From positions 90,499 to 154,498 of the forward strand of contig NZ_BIME01000014.1 of the NCBI RefSeq assembly GCF_004000925.1: a stretch of 64,000 bases of DNA, in the 5' to 3' direction. The DNA is from Paenibacillus illinoisensis NBRC 15959. GTDB taxonomy: Bacteria; Bacillota; Bacilli; Paenibacillales; Paenibacillaceae. Made by a program: the position numbers and the translations under genes. The notes under the pieces were generated by a model. It saw only the letters and a program-made list of their open reading frames with translations, did not search any database and was not told the origin of the DNA. Shown here piece after piece: positions 1 to 8,400 of the stretch. Within the stretch, counting starts at the first letter, position 1. Each line of letters starts with the position of its first letter.

Positions 1-26
1 GAATTGGCCAGATTCGTGTTTGTCCA

Positions 27-82
27 TTGTCGTAGAAGATGCTTTATCTTATGATCGTTTATGATAATGATAATCAATATCA
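27..82 (+). promoter_or_regulatory. Promoter with overlapping Fur boxes for the siderophore-binding lipoprotein
   Basis: A SigA-like promoter reads TTGTCG (27-32), a 17-base spacer and TATGAT (50-55). Just downstream, at the expected start point, lie two overlapping Fur-like 7-1-7 elements: TGATAATGATAATCA (62-76, one mismatch to TGATAATNATTATCA) and a weaker copy at 68-82. Overlapping boxes of this kind are the usual Fur arrangement in Bacillus, so iron repression is inferred. Confidence 0.75.
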
Positions 83-119
83 TTGAGAGAACGCTTATCT
101 ACCTAGGGGGAAAGAAAAA

Positions 120-1142
120 ATGAAACAAAACGTCTTTCGTGTGATGAGCACGACATTCATGATTGCAGCGTTATCGGTATTGCTGCTTGCTTGCGGCAAT
201 TCATCCACGAACGGTTCAGGTGACGGAGAGACAACTGCTGCAGCAACATCCAATGAATCGCAGGCAGCAGCAGAGAATACCGGGCAAGAAGAGGTGGCAG
301 AGGCAGACAACACGAGTAAAACGAAAATATTTAAAGACTGGACCGGGCACGAAGTGGAAGTTCCAACCCATCCGCAGCGTGTCATATACCACGGCGAGGT
401 TACTGGGGATCTATTGGCTCTCGGGGTAGTTCCTGTAGGTATTCTTAAGAATGAAGGTACGGTATTCGATGATCAGGTGGCATATGTAGAAGATGTTGGT
501 TTTCCAATCAGTGTTGAAAAATCGCTGTCACTCAATCCGGACCTGATCATATTCTCGAATGATGATGAAACGCAATACGAGCAGATTTCAAAAGTTGCTC
601 CAACGGTGACGTTCAACTCCTTCTGGCCACTCGAAGAACGGATGCGATTCCTGGGAGATTTGCTCGGCAAAAAACAGGAGGCGGAAGACTGGCTTGCCGC
701 TCATGCCAAGGCAACAGAGGATATGTGGAGTCAGCTGCGTGCAAATGGGCTGAAGGAAGACGAAACCGCATCGGTTTTTACCATGTATCCAGGTAATCGA
801 TTGTTCGTGATGGCGGGTGCAGGATTGCCCCAGCTGTTGTACGGACCTGGTGGTATGAAGCCAACCCCTGAAATCCAAAAGATACTGGATGAAGAAGTAG
901 GATTTGTTGAGATATCACAGGAAAAAATGGCAGAGTTCGCTGGAGACCGCATATTTATTTTGAATGCAGTAGATCAAGGGGCACAACAATCAACGGAAGA
1001 ATTGATGAATAGTGTGGTGTGGAATAATCTGCCTGCAGTCAAGGAAGGCAAGGTTTATCGATTTGATATCGTCAAAGCATCGAGCGATGCTACATCAAGA
1101 GAGTGGCTTTTGCAAGAATTGCCGAAACAGATGATTCAATAA
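120..1142 (+). CDS. Iron-siderophore ABC transporter substrate-binding lipoprotein
   Basis: Surface lipoprotein of 340 residues that should bind a ferric siderophore and deliver it to a FecCD-type permease. The signal peptide ends in a lipobox LLAC with the acylated cysteine at residue 25. It is followed by a Ser/Thr/Glu/Ala-rich tether to about residue 65, then a TroA/BtuF-fold periplasmic binding domain that opens with DWTGHEVEVPTHPQRV, typical of the FhuD/YfiY group. The start is set by AGGGGG nine bases upstream. No permease or ATPase gene is in the window, so the transporter partners lie to the left or elsewhere. The binding domain is a paralogue of the C-terminal half of the next gene. 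The Fur sites upstream fit iron-starvation expression. The family is clear; the ligand is unknown. Confidence 0.9.
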   Translation: MKQNVFRVMSTTFMIAALSVLLLACGNSSTNGSGDGETTAAATSNESQAAAENTGQEEVAEADNTSKTKIFKDWTGHEVEVPTHPQRVIYHGEVTGDLLALGVVPVGILKNEGTVFDDQVAYVEDVGFPISVEKSLSLNPDLIIFSNDDETQYEQISKVAPTVTFNSFWPLEERMRFLGDLLGKKQEAEDWLAAHAKATEDMWSQLRANGLKEDETASVFTMYPGNRLFVMAGAGLPQLLYGPGGMKPTPEIQKILDEEVGFVEISQEKMAEFAGDRIFILNAVDQGAQQSTEELMNSVVWNNLPAVKEGKVYRFDIVKASSDATSREWLLQELPKQMIQ

Positions 1143-1259
1143 AAGACCATTCATATCCTGAACAGGGCCTTCAGCGTATCATTGAGGGCTCTTATTAATG
1201 TTTCTGATCGTGTATCAGTGTCTTTTGTTTATATGCTGGAATAATGAGGCTTTGCGACG

Positions 1260-1293
1260 TATAATCAGAATAGATTAATGATAACCATTCTCA
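1260..1293 (+). promoter_or_regulatory. -10 element and Fur-like box ahead of the AraC-type regulator
   Basis: A perfect TATAAT (1260-1265) without a clear -35 is followed by TGATAACCATTCTCA at 1279-1293, matching the Fur 7-1-7 consensus at 12 of 14 defined positions. Activator-assisted transcription would explain the weak -35. Iron repression is inferred. Confidence 0.55.
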
Positions 1294-1321
1294 TTTACAG
1301 TAAGTATGAGGTGAAACGGAA

Positions 1322-2965
1322 GTGCAGCAAATGATCGCAAACGGTAATCCCTTATTTTTCTCCGCATTCCTGTTCCGTTATGTTCATATCAAGCGTCATA
1401 TCGAAACTTCTGAACAGGTTATGCTTGAAGTCAGCTGTCAACGGCATACGCTGCTGTTCTGTGAACAGGGCGAAGGCCGCATATATATCGGATCTGAGTT
1501 ACATCCATTTATCTCCGGCAAGATATACCCCATGGCACCAGGAGAGAATTATCAGTTGGAGCATAACCGTTCTGGTGAGCTGAGATATACGGTGCTTCAT
1601 TTCGATGCCGTGCACATGGTAACAGGAGATCCGGAACTTTACACACGTTCTTTATTTGAAGAAAGGGACAAGATGAACGATTTTTCACCCGGCGCGTTAT
1701 TCGGCATGCTGGATTTGTTGGAATCGGCTGCCCTCTATCAAACGGATGCGGAATATAGCCGGTTAAATGTACATTTTCAAAAATTGATGGAACTAGTGGT
1801 GTCCCGCTATACACTGCCCAAAACAGAACAAAGCCCAGATATCAGGGTACAGAGCACAATTCAATACGTGGACGAGCATTACGCTCAGGATATAAGTGTA
1901 CAGAAATTAGCGCGGCTCGCGAATCTTCGACCAGCTCAATTTACAGCTTTGTTTAGGCAAATTACAGGCCGTAAGCCTCTTGAATACCTGAACCATGTAC
2001 GCATTGAACAGGCAAAGGAATGGCTGTCCCTTTCCGATGAACCTCTGCGCGATATTGCGGGTCGTGTAGGCTTCCGGGATGAGTACTATTTCAGCAGACG
2101 CTTCAGGCAGCACACCGGACTGGCTCCCCGGCAATATGATCGATCTCTTCAACGACATACGCTTGTTCAAGATTGGGCTGGACATGAAGTAAACATTCCT
2201 GGACACCCTGAGCGGATTCTATACTATGGAGATTCGGCAGGGGACTTACTTGCGTTGGGGCTTCCCGTGCTTGATGGCAAAGCTTATGATGTGTTACCTT
2301 CCATTGATTTGGAATGGACCGTGCAGAAGCAGCCGGATCTGATTTTGCTGGATAGCACGAATGAACAGTTATACCAACGGCTTTCCCGTATTGCTCCTAC
2401 TTTGATATACAATTCCTATGCGAACCTGGAGGAGCGTATCCGCAAAGTGGGAAGCTGGTTTGGCATGGAGCTGGATGCAGAGACATGGATAGCATCTTAT
2501 CATAGGAGAACAGAGGAGATGTGGAGCAGCATAAAACCATGGATTCAGCTTGGCGAAACGGCTTCAGTGCTTGTGCATCATCGCGGTGCCCGCTTGTTTG
2601 TCATGGGCAATATCGGACTGGCTCCGTTTCTGTATCACCCGCAGGGGTTTGTGCCTGTAAGCAAAGTGCAGGAAGCTCTAGCAGCAGGGAGAGCCTACAA
2701 GGAGATTTCAACAGAGTCGATAAGCCAGTATGCGGGTGACCATATCTTTGTCATGTTGCCAGAGAGCGATGCAGCCAGGGCAGCAACGGAGAATCTGTTT
2801 GAAAGTAATGAGTGGAAGGCGCTGCCCGCTGTAAAAAAAGGAACAGTGTACACGTTGGATGAGCAGGTGTGGAATATGGGAGATGCCTTATCGTACAGCA
2901 GATTGCAGAGCCTGTTCCCTGAATTGCTGAAACGAACTGGCCCATCCTCTCTAATCGTCCATTAG
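1322..2965 (+). CDS. AraC-family regulator fused to a siderophore-binding-like domain (Btr-like)
   Basis: Transcriptional regulator of 547 residues. An N-terminal cupin-like AraC sensing region (about 1-165) is followed by a double helix-turn-helix AraC domain (about 175-280, with ISVQKLARLANLRPAQF and IAGRVGFRDEYYFSRRF). The C-terminal half (285-547) is a periplasmic-binding-protein domain without a signal peptide, beginning DWAGHEVNIPGHPERI. This architecture is known from Bacillus Btr, which senses bacillibactin in the cytoplasm and activates an uptake operon. The C-terminal domain aligns by eye with the preceding lipoprotein, so both may recognise the same ligand outside and inside the cell. 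The GTG start is chosen because GAGGTG lies eight bases upstream; ATG at 1331 would be too far. A Fur-like box precedes it. Target promoters are not known; the neighbouring lipoprotein gene is the obvious candidate. Confidence 0.85.
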   Translation: MQQMIANGNPLFFSAFLFRYVHIKRHIETSEQVMLEVSCQRHTLLFCEQGEGRIYIGSELHPFISGKIYPMAPGENYQLEHNRSGELRYTVLHFDAVHMVTGDPELYTRSLFEERDKMNDFSPGALFGMLDLLESAALYQTDAEYSRLNVHFQKLMELVVSRYTLPKTEQSPDIRVQSTIQYVDEHYAQDISVQKLARLANLRPAQFTALFRQITGRKPLEYLNHVRIEQAKEWLSLSDEPLRDIAGRVGFRDEYYFSRRFRQHTGLAPRQYDRSLQRHTLVQDWAGHEVNIPGHPERILYYGDSAGDLLALGLPVLDGKAYDVLPSIDLEWTVQKQPDLILLDSTNEQLYQRLSRIAPTLIYNSYANLEERIRKVGSWFGMELDAETWIASYHRRTEEMWSSIKPWIQLGETASVLVHHRGARLFVMGNIGLAPFLYHPQGFVPVSKVQEALAAGRAYKEISTESISQYAGDHIFVMLPESDAARAATENLFESNEWKALPAVKKGTVYTLDEQVWNMGDALSYSRLQSLFPELLKRTGPSSLIVH

Positions 2966-3066
2966 CAGCCATTGAAGTCATAAATAAGGTTAATCAAAAC
3001 GTTGTTGCAGCCTTCACGCGGATCAAGCTATGATAACAGGTATTAAAGTTCGGAGGAGTGCACGTC

Positions 3067-3888
3067 ATGACAAAACAACAATTGGGGGAAATGCGTGTTG
3101 CCCTGATCCAGGGTGACATTCAGCTTGGTAATCCTGAGGCCAATCATAAACATATGCAGACTCTGCTTCAACAAGCAGTTGAACAATATCCGGATCTGGG
3201 GCTGGCCGTGCTGCCGGAAATGTGGAATACAGGTTACGCTTTGGAACAAATCCACGAGCTCGCTGACCCGGAAGGGCAAAAGTCACGGGAGTGGTTATCG
3301 GCATTTGCCGAGAAGCATCAGATTTCAATTGTCGGTGGATCCATAGCAGAGAAGCGAAATGGACAAATTTTTAATACCATGTATGCCTACAACAGTGAAG
3401 GTAAGCAGGTTACACGTTATGATAAATTGCATCTATTCCGCCTGATGGATGAGGAGAAATATTTGCAGCCTGGAGCTGATCCTGAAATTTTCGAACTGGA
3501 GAACGGTCTGACAGCGGGGGCGTCCATCTGTTATGATATCCGATTTCCAGAACTAGCCCGTACGCTTGCATTGAATGGGGCCAGAGCATTGATCGTACCT
3601 GCAGAATGGCCGAATCCACGTTTGCACCACTGGCGCACTCTGCTGACAGCACGAGCGATTGAAAATCAAATGTATGTGATTGCGTGCAACCGGGTCGGTA
3701 AAGGGGGAGAGACTGAATTTTTTGGACACTCTCTCATTATTGATCCTTGGGGCGAAATTGTGGCTGAGGGAGGAGAAGGGGAAGAGATCGTGACCGGGCT
3801 GATTCGCCCTTCCCTTGTTGATGAAGTGCGGGGACGCATTCCTGTTTTTGAAGACCGCAGACCTGGTATTTATTTTGGTGCAAAATAA
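3067..3888 (+). CDS. Carbon-nitrogen hydrolase (nitrilase superfamily, omega-amidase-like)
   Basis: Cytoplasmic amidase of 273 residues in the nitrilase superfamily. The Glu-Lys-Cys triad is visible as E51 (VLPEMWNTGY), K120 (YDKLHLF) and C155 (GASICYDIRFPE). The nearest described relatives are YafV/MtnU-type omega-amidases, which hydrolyse 2-oxoglutaramate or 2-oxosuccinamate, sometimes in methionine salvage. No salvage genes are present here, so the substrate is left open. An upstream in-frame GTG at 3058 would touch the ribosome binding site GGAGG (3052-3056), so ATG 3067, ten bases after it, is preferred. It follows the regulator by about 100 bases and may be in a separate unit. Confidence 0.88.
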   Translation: MTKQQLGEMRVALIQGDIQLGNPEANHKHMQTLLQQAVEQYPDLGLAVLPEMWNTGYALEQIHELADPEGQKSREWLSAFAEKHQISIVGGSIAEKRNGQIFNTMYAYNSEGKQVTRYDKLHLFRLMDEEKYLQPGADPEIFELENGLTAGASICYDIRFPELARTLALNGARALIVPAEWPNPRLHHWRTLLTARAIENQMYVIACNRVGKGGETEFFGHSLIIDPWGEIVAEGGEGEEIVTGLIRPSLVDEVRGRIPVFEDRRPGIYFGAK

Positions 3889-3974
3889 AAAAAATAATAA
3901 TTCCAGTAAAGTGTTTATTCTTCCAGGAGGCGGGTAATGATAACTATCCCGTCACCAAGGAGGATGATCAATCA

Positions 3975-4142
3975 ATGGACAACCATGTGAAAGATACGCT
4001 CAGGAGACTGGAACAGGAAAACACAAGGGAAGATCACTTGAGGCCATTCTTAGAGAATGGAGCAGGAGGGCTATCACCGCCTGAACAAACTGTTCAGGAC
4101 GAAGGCCGACTGGTCAATCAACTAGAACAGGCTGACGAGTGA
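3975..4142 (+). CDS. Small hydrophilic protein, 55 residues
   Basis: An unrecognised peptide beginning MDNHVKDTLRRLEQENTRED, rich in Glu, Gln and Arg, without signal peptide or membrane segment. AAGGAGG (3957-3963) lies 11 bases before the ATG, and a strong terminator follows at 4299-4330. A second initiation site, AGGAGG then ATG 3937, would start a 17-codon frame ending at 3990, inside this gene. The two overlapping initiation regions look like leader-peptide coupling. It could be a small stress or sporulation protein. Existence is supported only by the ribosome binding site and terminator. Confidence 0.5.
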   Translation: MDNHVKDTLRRLEQENTREDHLRPFLENGAGGLSPPEQTVQDEGRLVNQLEQADE

Positions 4143-4298
4143 ACGTAATTTGCGAAAATAAACAACAAGACATGAATATCTCTTATGTACGTTTCTACGT
4201 TAACTTTAGATCATGATATCAGCAACATTGTGATGTAACGATGTACTGCGATTTCATGCAAGAACTTGATCCTGCTTATGCGGGAGAAGAGTATAGAA

Positions 4299-4337
4299 CA
4301 AAGGCTTGGCCCATATGGGTCAAGCCTTTGTTTATTT
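4299..4337 (+). terminator. Rho-independent terminator after the small gene
   Basis: The perfect ten-base outer stem CAAAGGCTTG / CAAGCCTTTG (4299-4308/4321-4330) encloses CCCATATGGG and is followed by TTTATTTTG. It lies between convergent genes and may also slow transcription from the LysR gene. Confidence 0.85.
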
Positions 4338-4354
4338 TGTTATCTTTGAAATGA

Positions 4355-5299
4355 TTAATTTACAGAGACAGGATTCTCATAGTCTCCTTCGGAAAGCTTG
4401 GCAACCGTCTGTTTAAACGTGTCAATAAAAGCTTCTGCCGCCTTGGACAGTACACGTCCCTGACGGTAAGCGACCACGAGAGTACGACTTGGGACAGGTT
4501 CAGCAAGTGGTACATAGACAGGTACAAACTCACTGCGTGGTGCCCTGGCTATAAATCGTGGAACAAGGGTAATGCCCATGCCTGTAGCTACAAGGGATTG
4601 CACGGTTTCTATGTTATTGCTCTCAAATACGACACTCGGATTGAATCCAGCCTGCTCACACAGATCAAAGGTCAGCTTGCGGAAGCCTTGTCCTTTTTTC
4701 AATACAACAAACGACTCGTCCCGAAGCTCCTCCATATGCACAGGGATCGGATGATCCGGATTCCCCCGGACGGCAAGGGGATGATGAGGAGGTACCGCCA
4801 GATCGATTCGCTCTTCGCCGATGGCAACGTATGACAGGCTTGGTTCCTGCAAGGGCAAGGAGAGCAGGCTGAGATCAGCTTTGCCACTGGCTGTCAGCTT
4901 CTCCAGCGTTAGACCGGCGTCTTCAAGCAGCGTAACTTCGATATCCGGATAGGCTTGCTGGTAAGCGGGGAGTACATGCGGCAGAAGATGGGAACCGGTG
5001 ATCGGCATGCTGCCCACAACGACTTTGCCTTTGCGCAGCTGGGAGATATCTGACATTTCCTGTCTGAGTAATTCCACAGCATCTACAATTTTTTGGGCTT
5101 GCTCCACAAAGGTGACCCCAGCATGGGTCAACTCCACCGTGCTGGTATTACGCTGAAAGAGCAGAACGCCAAGCTCTTTCTCAAGTTTAGACAATTGCTG
5201 ACTGAGCGAAGGCTGAGCAATATGAAGTTTCTCTGCCGCCCTGGAGAAATTCCGTTCTGCAGCAATCTGCAGCGTATATTGAAGTTGTCTGAATTCCAT
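4355..5299 (-). CDS. LysR-family transcriptional regulator
   Basis: DNA-binding regulator of 314 residues. The N-terminal winged helix-turn-helix (AERNFSRAAEKLHIAQPSLS, about 15-34) is followed by the linker helix and a two-lobed effector domain with the usual FVVLKKGQGF and SLVATGMGITLVP segments. The family typically begins MEFRQLQY, and here that ATG (5297-5299) lies 12 bases after AAAGGA. The longer frame would start at 5311, directly on the ribosome binding site, and is rejected. It is divergent from leuCD with about 340 bases between them, the classical LysR layout, so leuCD is the likely target. The effector is unknown; a leucine-pathway intermediate would be the parallel to known leu regulators, which is inference. 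Confidence 0.9.
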   Translation of the reverse strand: MEFRQLQYTLQIAAERNFSRAAEKLHIAQPSLSQQLSKLEKELGVLLFQRNTSTVELTHAGVTFVEQAQKIVDAVELLRQEMSDISQLRKGKVVVGSMPITGSHLLPHVLPAYQQAYPDIEVTLLEDAGLTLEKLTASGKADLSLLSLPLQEPSLSYVAIGEERIDLAVPPHHPLAVRGNPDHPIPVHMEELRDESFVVLKKGQGFRKLTFDLCEQAGFNPSVVFESNNIETVQSLVATGMGITLVPRFIARAPRSEFVPVYVPLAEPVPSRTLVVAYRQGRVLSKAAEAFIDTFKQTVAKLSEGDYENPVSVN

Positions 5300-5386
5300 A
5301 AGACTTGTCATTCCTTTCGTTATGCCACTATTATATCATCCTGGATAAATAAATCATTTTTCTATAATGAATATAGATAAAAAGCA

Positions 5387-5446
5387 TTGACACTCGTAGT
5401 GAAGCAACGTAGTATAAGCAGTATATGATAATGATAATTGTTATCA
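5387..5446 (+). promoter_or_regulatory. leuCD promoter with Fur box at the start point
   Basis: TTGACA (5387-5392), a 17-base spacer and TAGTAT (5410-5415) form the promoter. At 5432-5446 lies TGATAATTGTTATCA, a Fur 7-1-7 element with one mismatch, overlapped by a second weaker copy starting at 5426. The placement just after the expected start point fits repression. Fur control of leuCD would spare iron because LeuC carries a 4Fe-4S cluster. Confidence 0.7.
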
Positions 5447-5449
5447 ATT

Positions 5450-5606
5450 AAGAGCCGCTGTGGATACAGTGGTTTATTGTCGTTTAACTCATTATAGGTC
5501 AAACCTATTACATCTATAGATATTATATCTTGGAACAATGAAGGACAGGGTGATATATTTATGTCATTCAAGAGCTTCACGGTTTTAGACAAAAACAGAG
5601 GCTCTT
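5450..5606 (+). repeat. Competing inverted repeats in the leuC leader
   Basis: AAGAGCC at 5450-5456 and AAGAGC at 5570-5575 can both pair with the same GGCTCTT at 5600-5606. A separate 15-base palindrome, ATAGGTCAAACCTAT, lies at 5494-5508 and could be an operator. No T-box core sequence is present. A switching structure is possible but unproven. Confidence 0.35.
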
Positions 5607-5623
5607 CCAAGGACCGAACTTAA
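5561..5623 (+). CDS. Possible 20-residue leader peptide upstream of leuC
   Basis: An ATG at 5561, about ten bases after AGGGTGA, opens a 20-codon frame (MSFKSFTVLDKNRGSSKDRT) that ends 15 bases before the leuC start. It contains only one leucine codon, so it is not a classical leucine attenuation peptide. Its translation would disrupt the AAGAGC/GCTCTT pairing in the leader. This could be chance. Confidence 0.25.
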   Translation: MSFKSFTVLDKNRGSSKDRT

Positions 5624-5638
5624 GATGAGGTGAAAATG

Positions 5639-7060
5639 ATGAGTAAAAAAACGATGTTTGAGAAAATTTGGGATAATCACGTAATTCATCAGGAAGAAGG
5701 AAAACCGAGCATTCTGTATATCGATCTTCATCTTGTGCACGAGGTAACTTCTCCACAGGCTTTTGAAGGTCTGCGTTTGTCAGGACGCAAGGTACGTCGC
5801 CCGGAATTAACGTTTGCGACAATGGATCACAACGTTCCTACCAAGGATCGTTTCAATATTACAGATCCAATCTCCAAACAACAAATTGATACACTCTCTC
5901 AAAACTGCCGTGACTTTGGCGTAAAACTGTATGATCTGGATACGATTGACCAAGGTGTTGTACACGTTATGGGACCAGAACTTGGTCTGACTCACCCGGG
6001 TAAAACCATTGTTTGCGGTGACAGCCATACGTCCACACACGGAGCATTTGGTGCACTGGCATTCGGAATCGGAACCAGTGAAGTGGAGCATGTCATGGCT
6101 ACTCAATGTCTGCAGCAAGCAAAAGCAAAAACCATGGAGGTTCGCTTCGTCGGGAAGCGTAATCCGGGCGTAACAGCAAAAGACATGATCCTCGCAGTAA
6201 TTGCCAAATATGGCACAGATTTTGCAACAGGTTATGTTATTGAGTATACGGGCGAATCGATCCGTGAACTCAGCATGGAAGAGCGTATGACAGTATGCAA
6301 CATGTCTATCGAAGGTGGAGCAAGAGCAGGCATGATCGCTCCGGATGAAACGACATTTGAGTATCTGCGTGGACGTGAATATGTACCTGCTGATGCGAAG
6401 TTTGATGAAGCTGTTGCAGCTTGGAAAGAGCTTGTTACAGACGAGGGTGCCGAGTTTGATCGTGTTGTAGAGATCGATGTGGAGTCTCTGATTCCTCAAG
6501 TAACTTGGGGTACCAGCCCGGGTATGGGAACGGATATCTCATCCAAAGTGCCTGTTCCGGCAGAACTGCCAACTGAAAATGAACGCAAAGCAGCTGAAAA
6601 GGCGCTTGAATATATGGGTCTTACACCTGGAACACCTATCTCTGAAATTGAGGTAGACTATGTATTTATCGGTTCTTGTACGAATGGACGGATTGAGGAT
6701 CTGCGTGCGGCAGCCAAGGTTGCCAAAGGCCATACCGTGTCCAGCAATGTTACGGCAATCGTGGTTCCTGGCTCAGGACGTGTTAAAATTCAAGCCGAAA
6801 AAGAAGGTTTGGATAAAATCTTCACGGAAGCAGGATTTGAATGGCGTGATGCAGGATGCAGCATGTGTCTTGCAATGAACCCGGATGTATTGAAACCAGG
6901 ACAACGCTGTGCATCAACATCCAACCGTAACTTTGAAGGACGTCAAGGACGCGGAGGACGTACCCACCTGGTATCTCCGGCAATGGCTGCAGCGGCAGCG
7001 GTTAAAGGTCACTTCGTTGACGTACGTGACTGGAATTTTAAAACGGAAGCAGTTATCTAA
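5639..7060 (+). CDS. leuC: 3-isopropylmalate dehydratase large subunit
   Basis: LeuC with LeuD isomerises 2-isopropylmalate to 3-isopropylmalate in leucine synthesis. The 473-residue protein shows the aconitase-family features: VCGDSHTSTHGAFGALAFGI, the iron-sulfur ligands in GSCTNGR and in CSMCLAMNPD, and the C-terminal NRNFEGRQG segment. Length matches the Bacillus enzyme. ATG 5639 is chosen because GAGGTG ends six bases before it; GTG 5630 and ATG 5636 are too close to that site. leuD follows after 31 bases, and the other leu genes are not here. The promoter carries a Fur-like box and the gene is divergent from a LysR regulator, so both iron and leucine-pathway control are likely. Confidence 0.97.
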   Translation: MSKKTMFEKIWDNHVIHQEEGKPSILYIDLHLVHEVTSPQAFEGLRLSGRKVRRPELTFATMDHNVPTKDRFNITDPISKQQIDTLSQNCRDFGVKLYDLDTIDQGVVHVMGPELGLTHPGKTIVCGDSHTSTHGAFGALAFGIGTSEVEHVMATQCLQQAKAKTMEVRFVGKRNPGVTAKDMILAVIAKYGTDFATGYVIEYTGESIRELSMEERMTVCNMSIEGGARAGMIAPDETTFEYLRGREYVPADAKFDEAVAAWKELVTDEGAEFDRVVEIDVESLIPQVTWGTSPGMGTDISSKVPVPAELPTENERKAAEKALEYMGLTPGTPISEIEVDYVFIGSCTNGRIEDLRAAAKVAKGHTVSSNVTAIVVPGSGRVKIQAEKEGLDKIFTEAGFEWRDAGCSMCLAMNPDVLKPGQRCASTSNRNFEGRQGRGGRTHLVSPAMAAAAAVKGHFVDVRDWNFKTEAVI

Positions 7061-7091
7061 CAGGTAACGGACAGAAGGGAGAACGGATCAC

Positions 7092-7694
7092 ATGGAAGAA
7101 TTTAAAACACTGCAAGGCATCGTTGCACCGGTAGACCGGGTCAATGTAGATACAGACGCGATCATTCCAAAACAATTTCTGAAGCGGATTGAACGTACCG
7201 GATTTGGACAATTTTTGTTCTACGAATGGCGTTTCGATGAAGAGGGAAACAACAACCCTTCCTTCGAAATGAACAAATCCCGTTATGAAGGAGCATCCAT
7301 TCTGATTTCCCGTGCAAACTTCGGCTGTGGCTCATCCCGTGAGCATGCACCTTGGGCGATTATGGACTATGGATTCCGTTGTGTCATCGCACCATCTTTT
7401 GCAGATATCTTCTATAACAACTGCTTCAAAAACGGCATCCTGCCAATTAAATTGTCTGAAGAGCAAGTAGAAGATCTGTTCCAGCGTACAGCTGCCCATG
7501 AAGGCTATGAACTGAATGTTAATCTGGAAAACAAAACGATTACCGATGCACACGGACTGCATATCGATTTTGATCTGGATGAACATCGTCGTCAATTCTT
7601 GCTGCAAGGTCTGGACGATATCGGTCTGACATTGCAACATGATGATGAGATTACAGCGTATGAGCAGCGTCATGCCGCAAAACTGTTTGGCTAA
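7092..7694 (+). CDS. leuD: 3-isopropylmalate dehydratase small subunit
   Basis: The swivel-domain partner of LeuC, 200 residues, the normal length. It has the conserved substrate-loop motif NFGCGSSREHAPWA and the N-terminal DTDAIIPKQFL segment. It lies 31 bases after leuC and before a strong terminator, so leuCD is a two-gene unit. Nothing is unusual in the sequence. Confidence 0.97.
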   Translation: MEEFKTLQGIVAPVDRVNVDTDAIIPKQFLKRIERTGFGQFLFYEWRFDEEGNNNPSFEMNKSRYEGASILISRANFGCGSSREHAPWAIMDYGFRCVIAPSFADIFYNNCFKNGILPIKLSEEQVEDLFQRTAAHEGYELNVNLENKTITDAHGLHIDFDLDEHRRQFLLQGLDDIGLTLQHDDEITAYEQRHAAKLFG

Positions 7695-7712
7695 TATCTG
7701 ACATATCGAATA

Positions 7713-7770
7713 AAAAAGCTTCTGCTTCTCCGTAGGAACGTTGTTCCGATCAGAGACAGAAGCTTTTTCT
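7713..7770 (+). terminator. leuCD terminator, probably bidirectional
   Basis: A 12-base stem (AAAAAGCTTCTG at 7713-7724, CAGAAGCTTTTT at 7757-7768) has an inner TCTC/GAGA pairing and T-runs on both strands. It can serve leuD and the convergent gene ending at 7831. Confidence 0.9.
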
Positions 7771-7830
7771 ATTATCCAGTGCTGATTAATCTTGCTACCT
7801 TGTTAGAATTATACATTTAAACCAAGTGAT

Positions 7831-8400
7831 CTATACGTAGAATTCCTGATTGTTTTTTGCAGAATACTTCAATATGTAATCCCCGCCATTTTTTAAATCT
7901 CTTGATGCGATTTTGATCTTGGTATAGTCCAGTCGCGTCTCTCGGAGCACACGCTTCACTGCTTGAATTCCAAGTGTCTCATCCATTACAAAGCAGTAAA
8001 TATTCAAAGCGTACTGGGGGACTGGATTTGCCGTTTTGCCCATATCATGTCCATCTACAATACCGAGTCCTTTCCATCCTAGCTCACTTGTCAGTGCCTC
8101 ACTGGCTTTATCCTTGAGCCAAAGATCACGTTTGCTGCCTGTAAGACTCTTCATCGGATATTGAATAATCAGCATGTAACCCTCGTCTTCAGAAGGTTGT
8201 TTGTAACCCTGGTCTGAGTAGCGATTAAGAAAATCAACCTTGAATTCGTCCTCATCGCTAAACGGGGCTGGAAGATCCATTCTGGTCGTTGTACCCACAG
8301 TACCGACTTCGCCGATATGCTCCACAACCTGATCCTCTTCGATCCAGTATTCTGCGTAGAGCAGCTTGCCATTGGATGCCTGTTTATACAAAGTGATCAC
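7831..8400 (-). CDS. Conserved hypothetical protein with WGR-like N-terminus
   Basis: A 189-residue soluble protein I cannot name. Its first 50 residues (VITLYKQASNGKLLYAEYWI, then VVEHIGEVGTVGTT) have the rhythm of WGR domains, which bind nucleic acid ends in other proteins. The rest contains alternating charged and hydrophobic strands and an internal GIVDGHDMG stretch. The start is GTG at 8398-8400, seven bases after AGGAGG; a longer open frame to 8451 lacks a ribosome binding site. It stands alone, convergent with leuCD. The WGR resemblance is only by eye and the function is unknown. Confidence 0.75.
   Translation of the reverse strand: MITLYKQASNGKLLYAEYWIEEDQVVEHIGEVGTVGTTTRMDLPAPFSDEDEFKVDFLNRYSDQGYKQPSEDEGYMLIIQYPMKSLTGSKRDLWLKDKASEALTSELGWKGLGIVDGHDMGKTANPVPQYALNIYCFVMDETLGIQAVKRVLRETRLDYTKIKIASRDLKNGGDYILKYSAKNNQEFYV

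Noticed and set aside
4240..4370. Small frame from ATG 4241 through the terminator
   Set aside because: No ribosome binding site and it reads through the strong hairpin at 4299-4330.
5312..5638. T-box riboswitch ahead of leuC
   Set aside because: Neither the T-box core (AGGGTGGNACCGCG) nor a typical terminator with T-run is present.
5807..6499. Open frame of 230 codons antisense to leuC
   Set aside because: Complement of a strongly conserved gene, no initiation signal, implausible Cys-rich composition.
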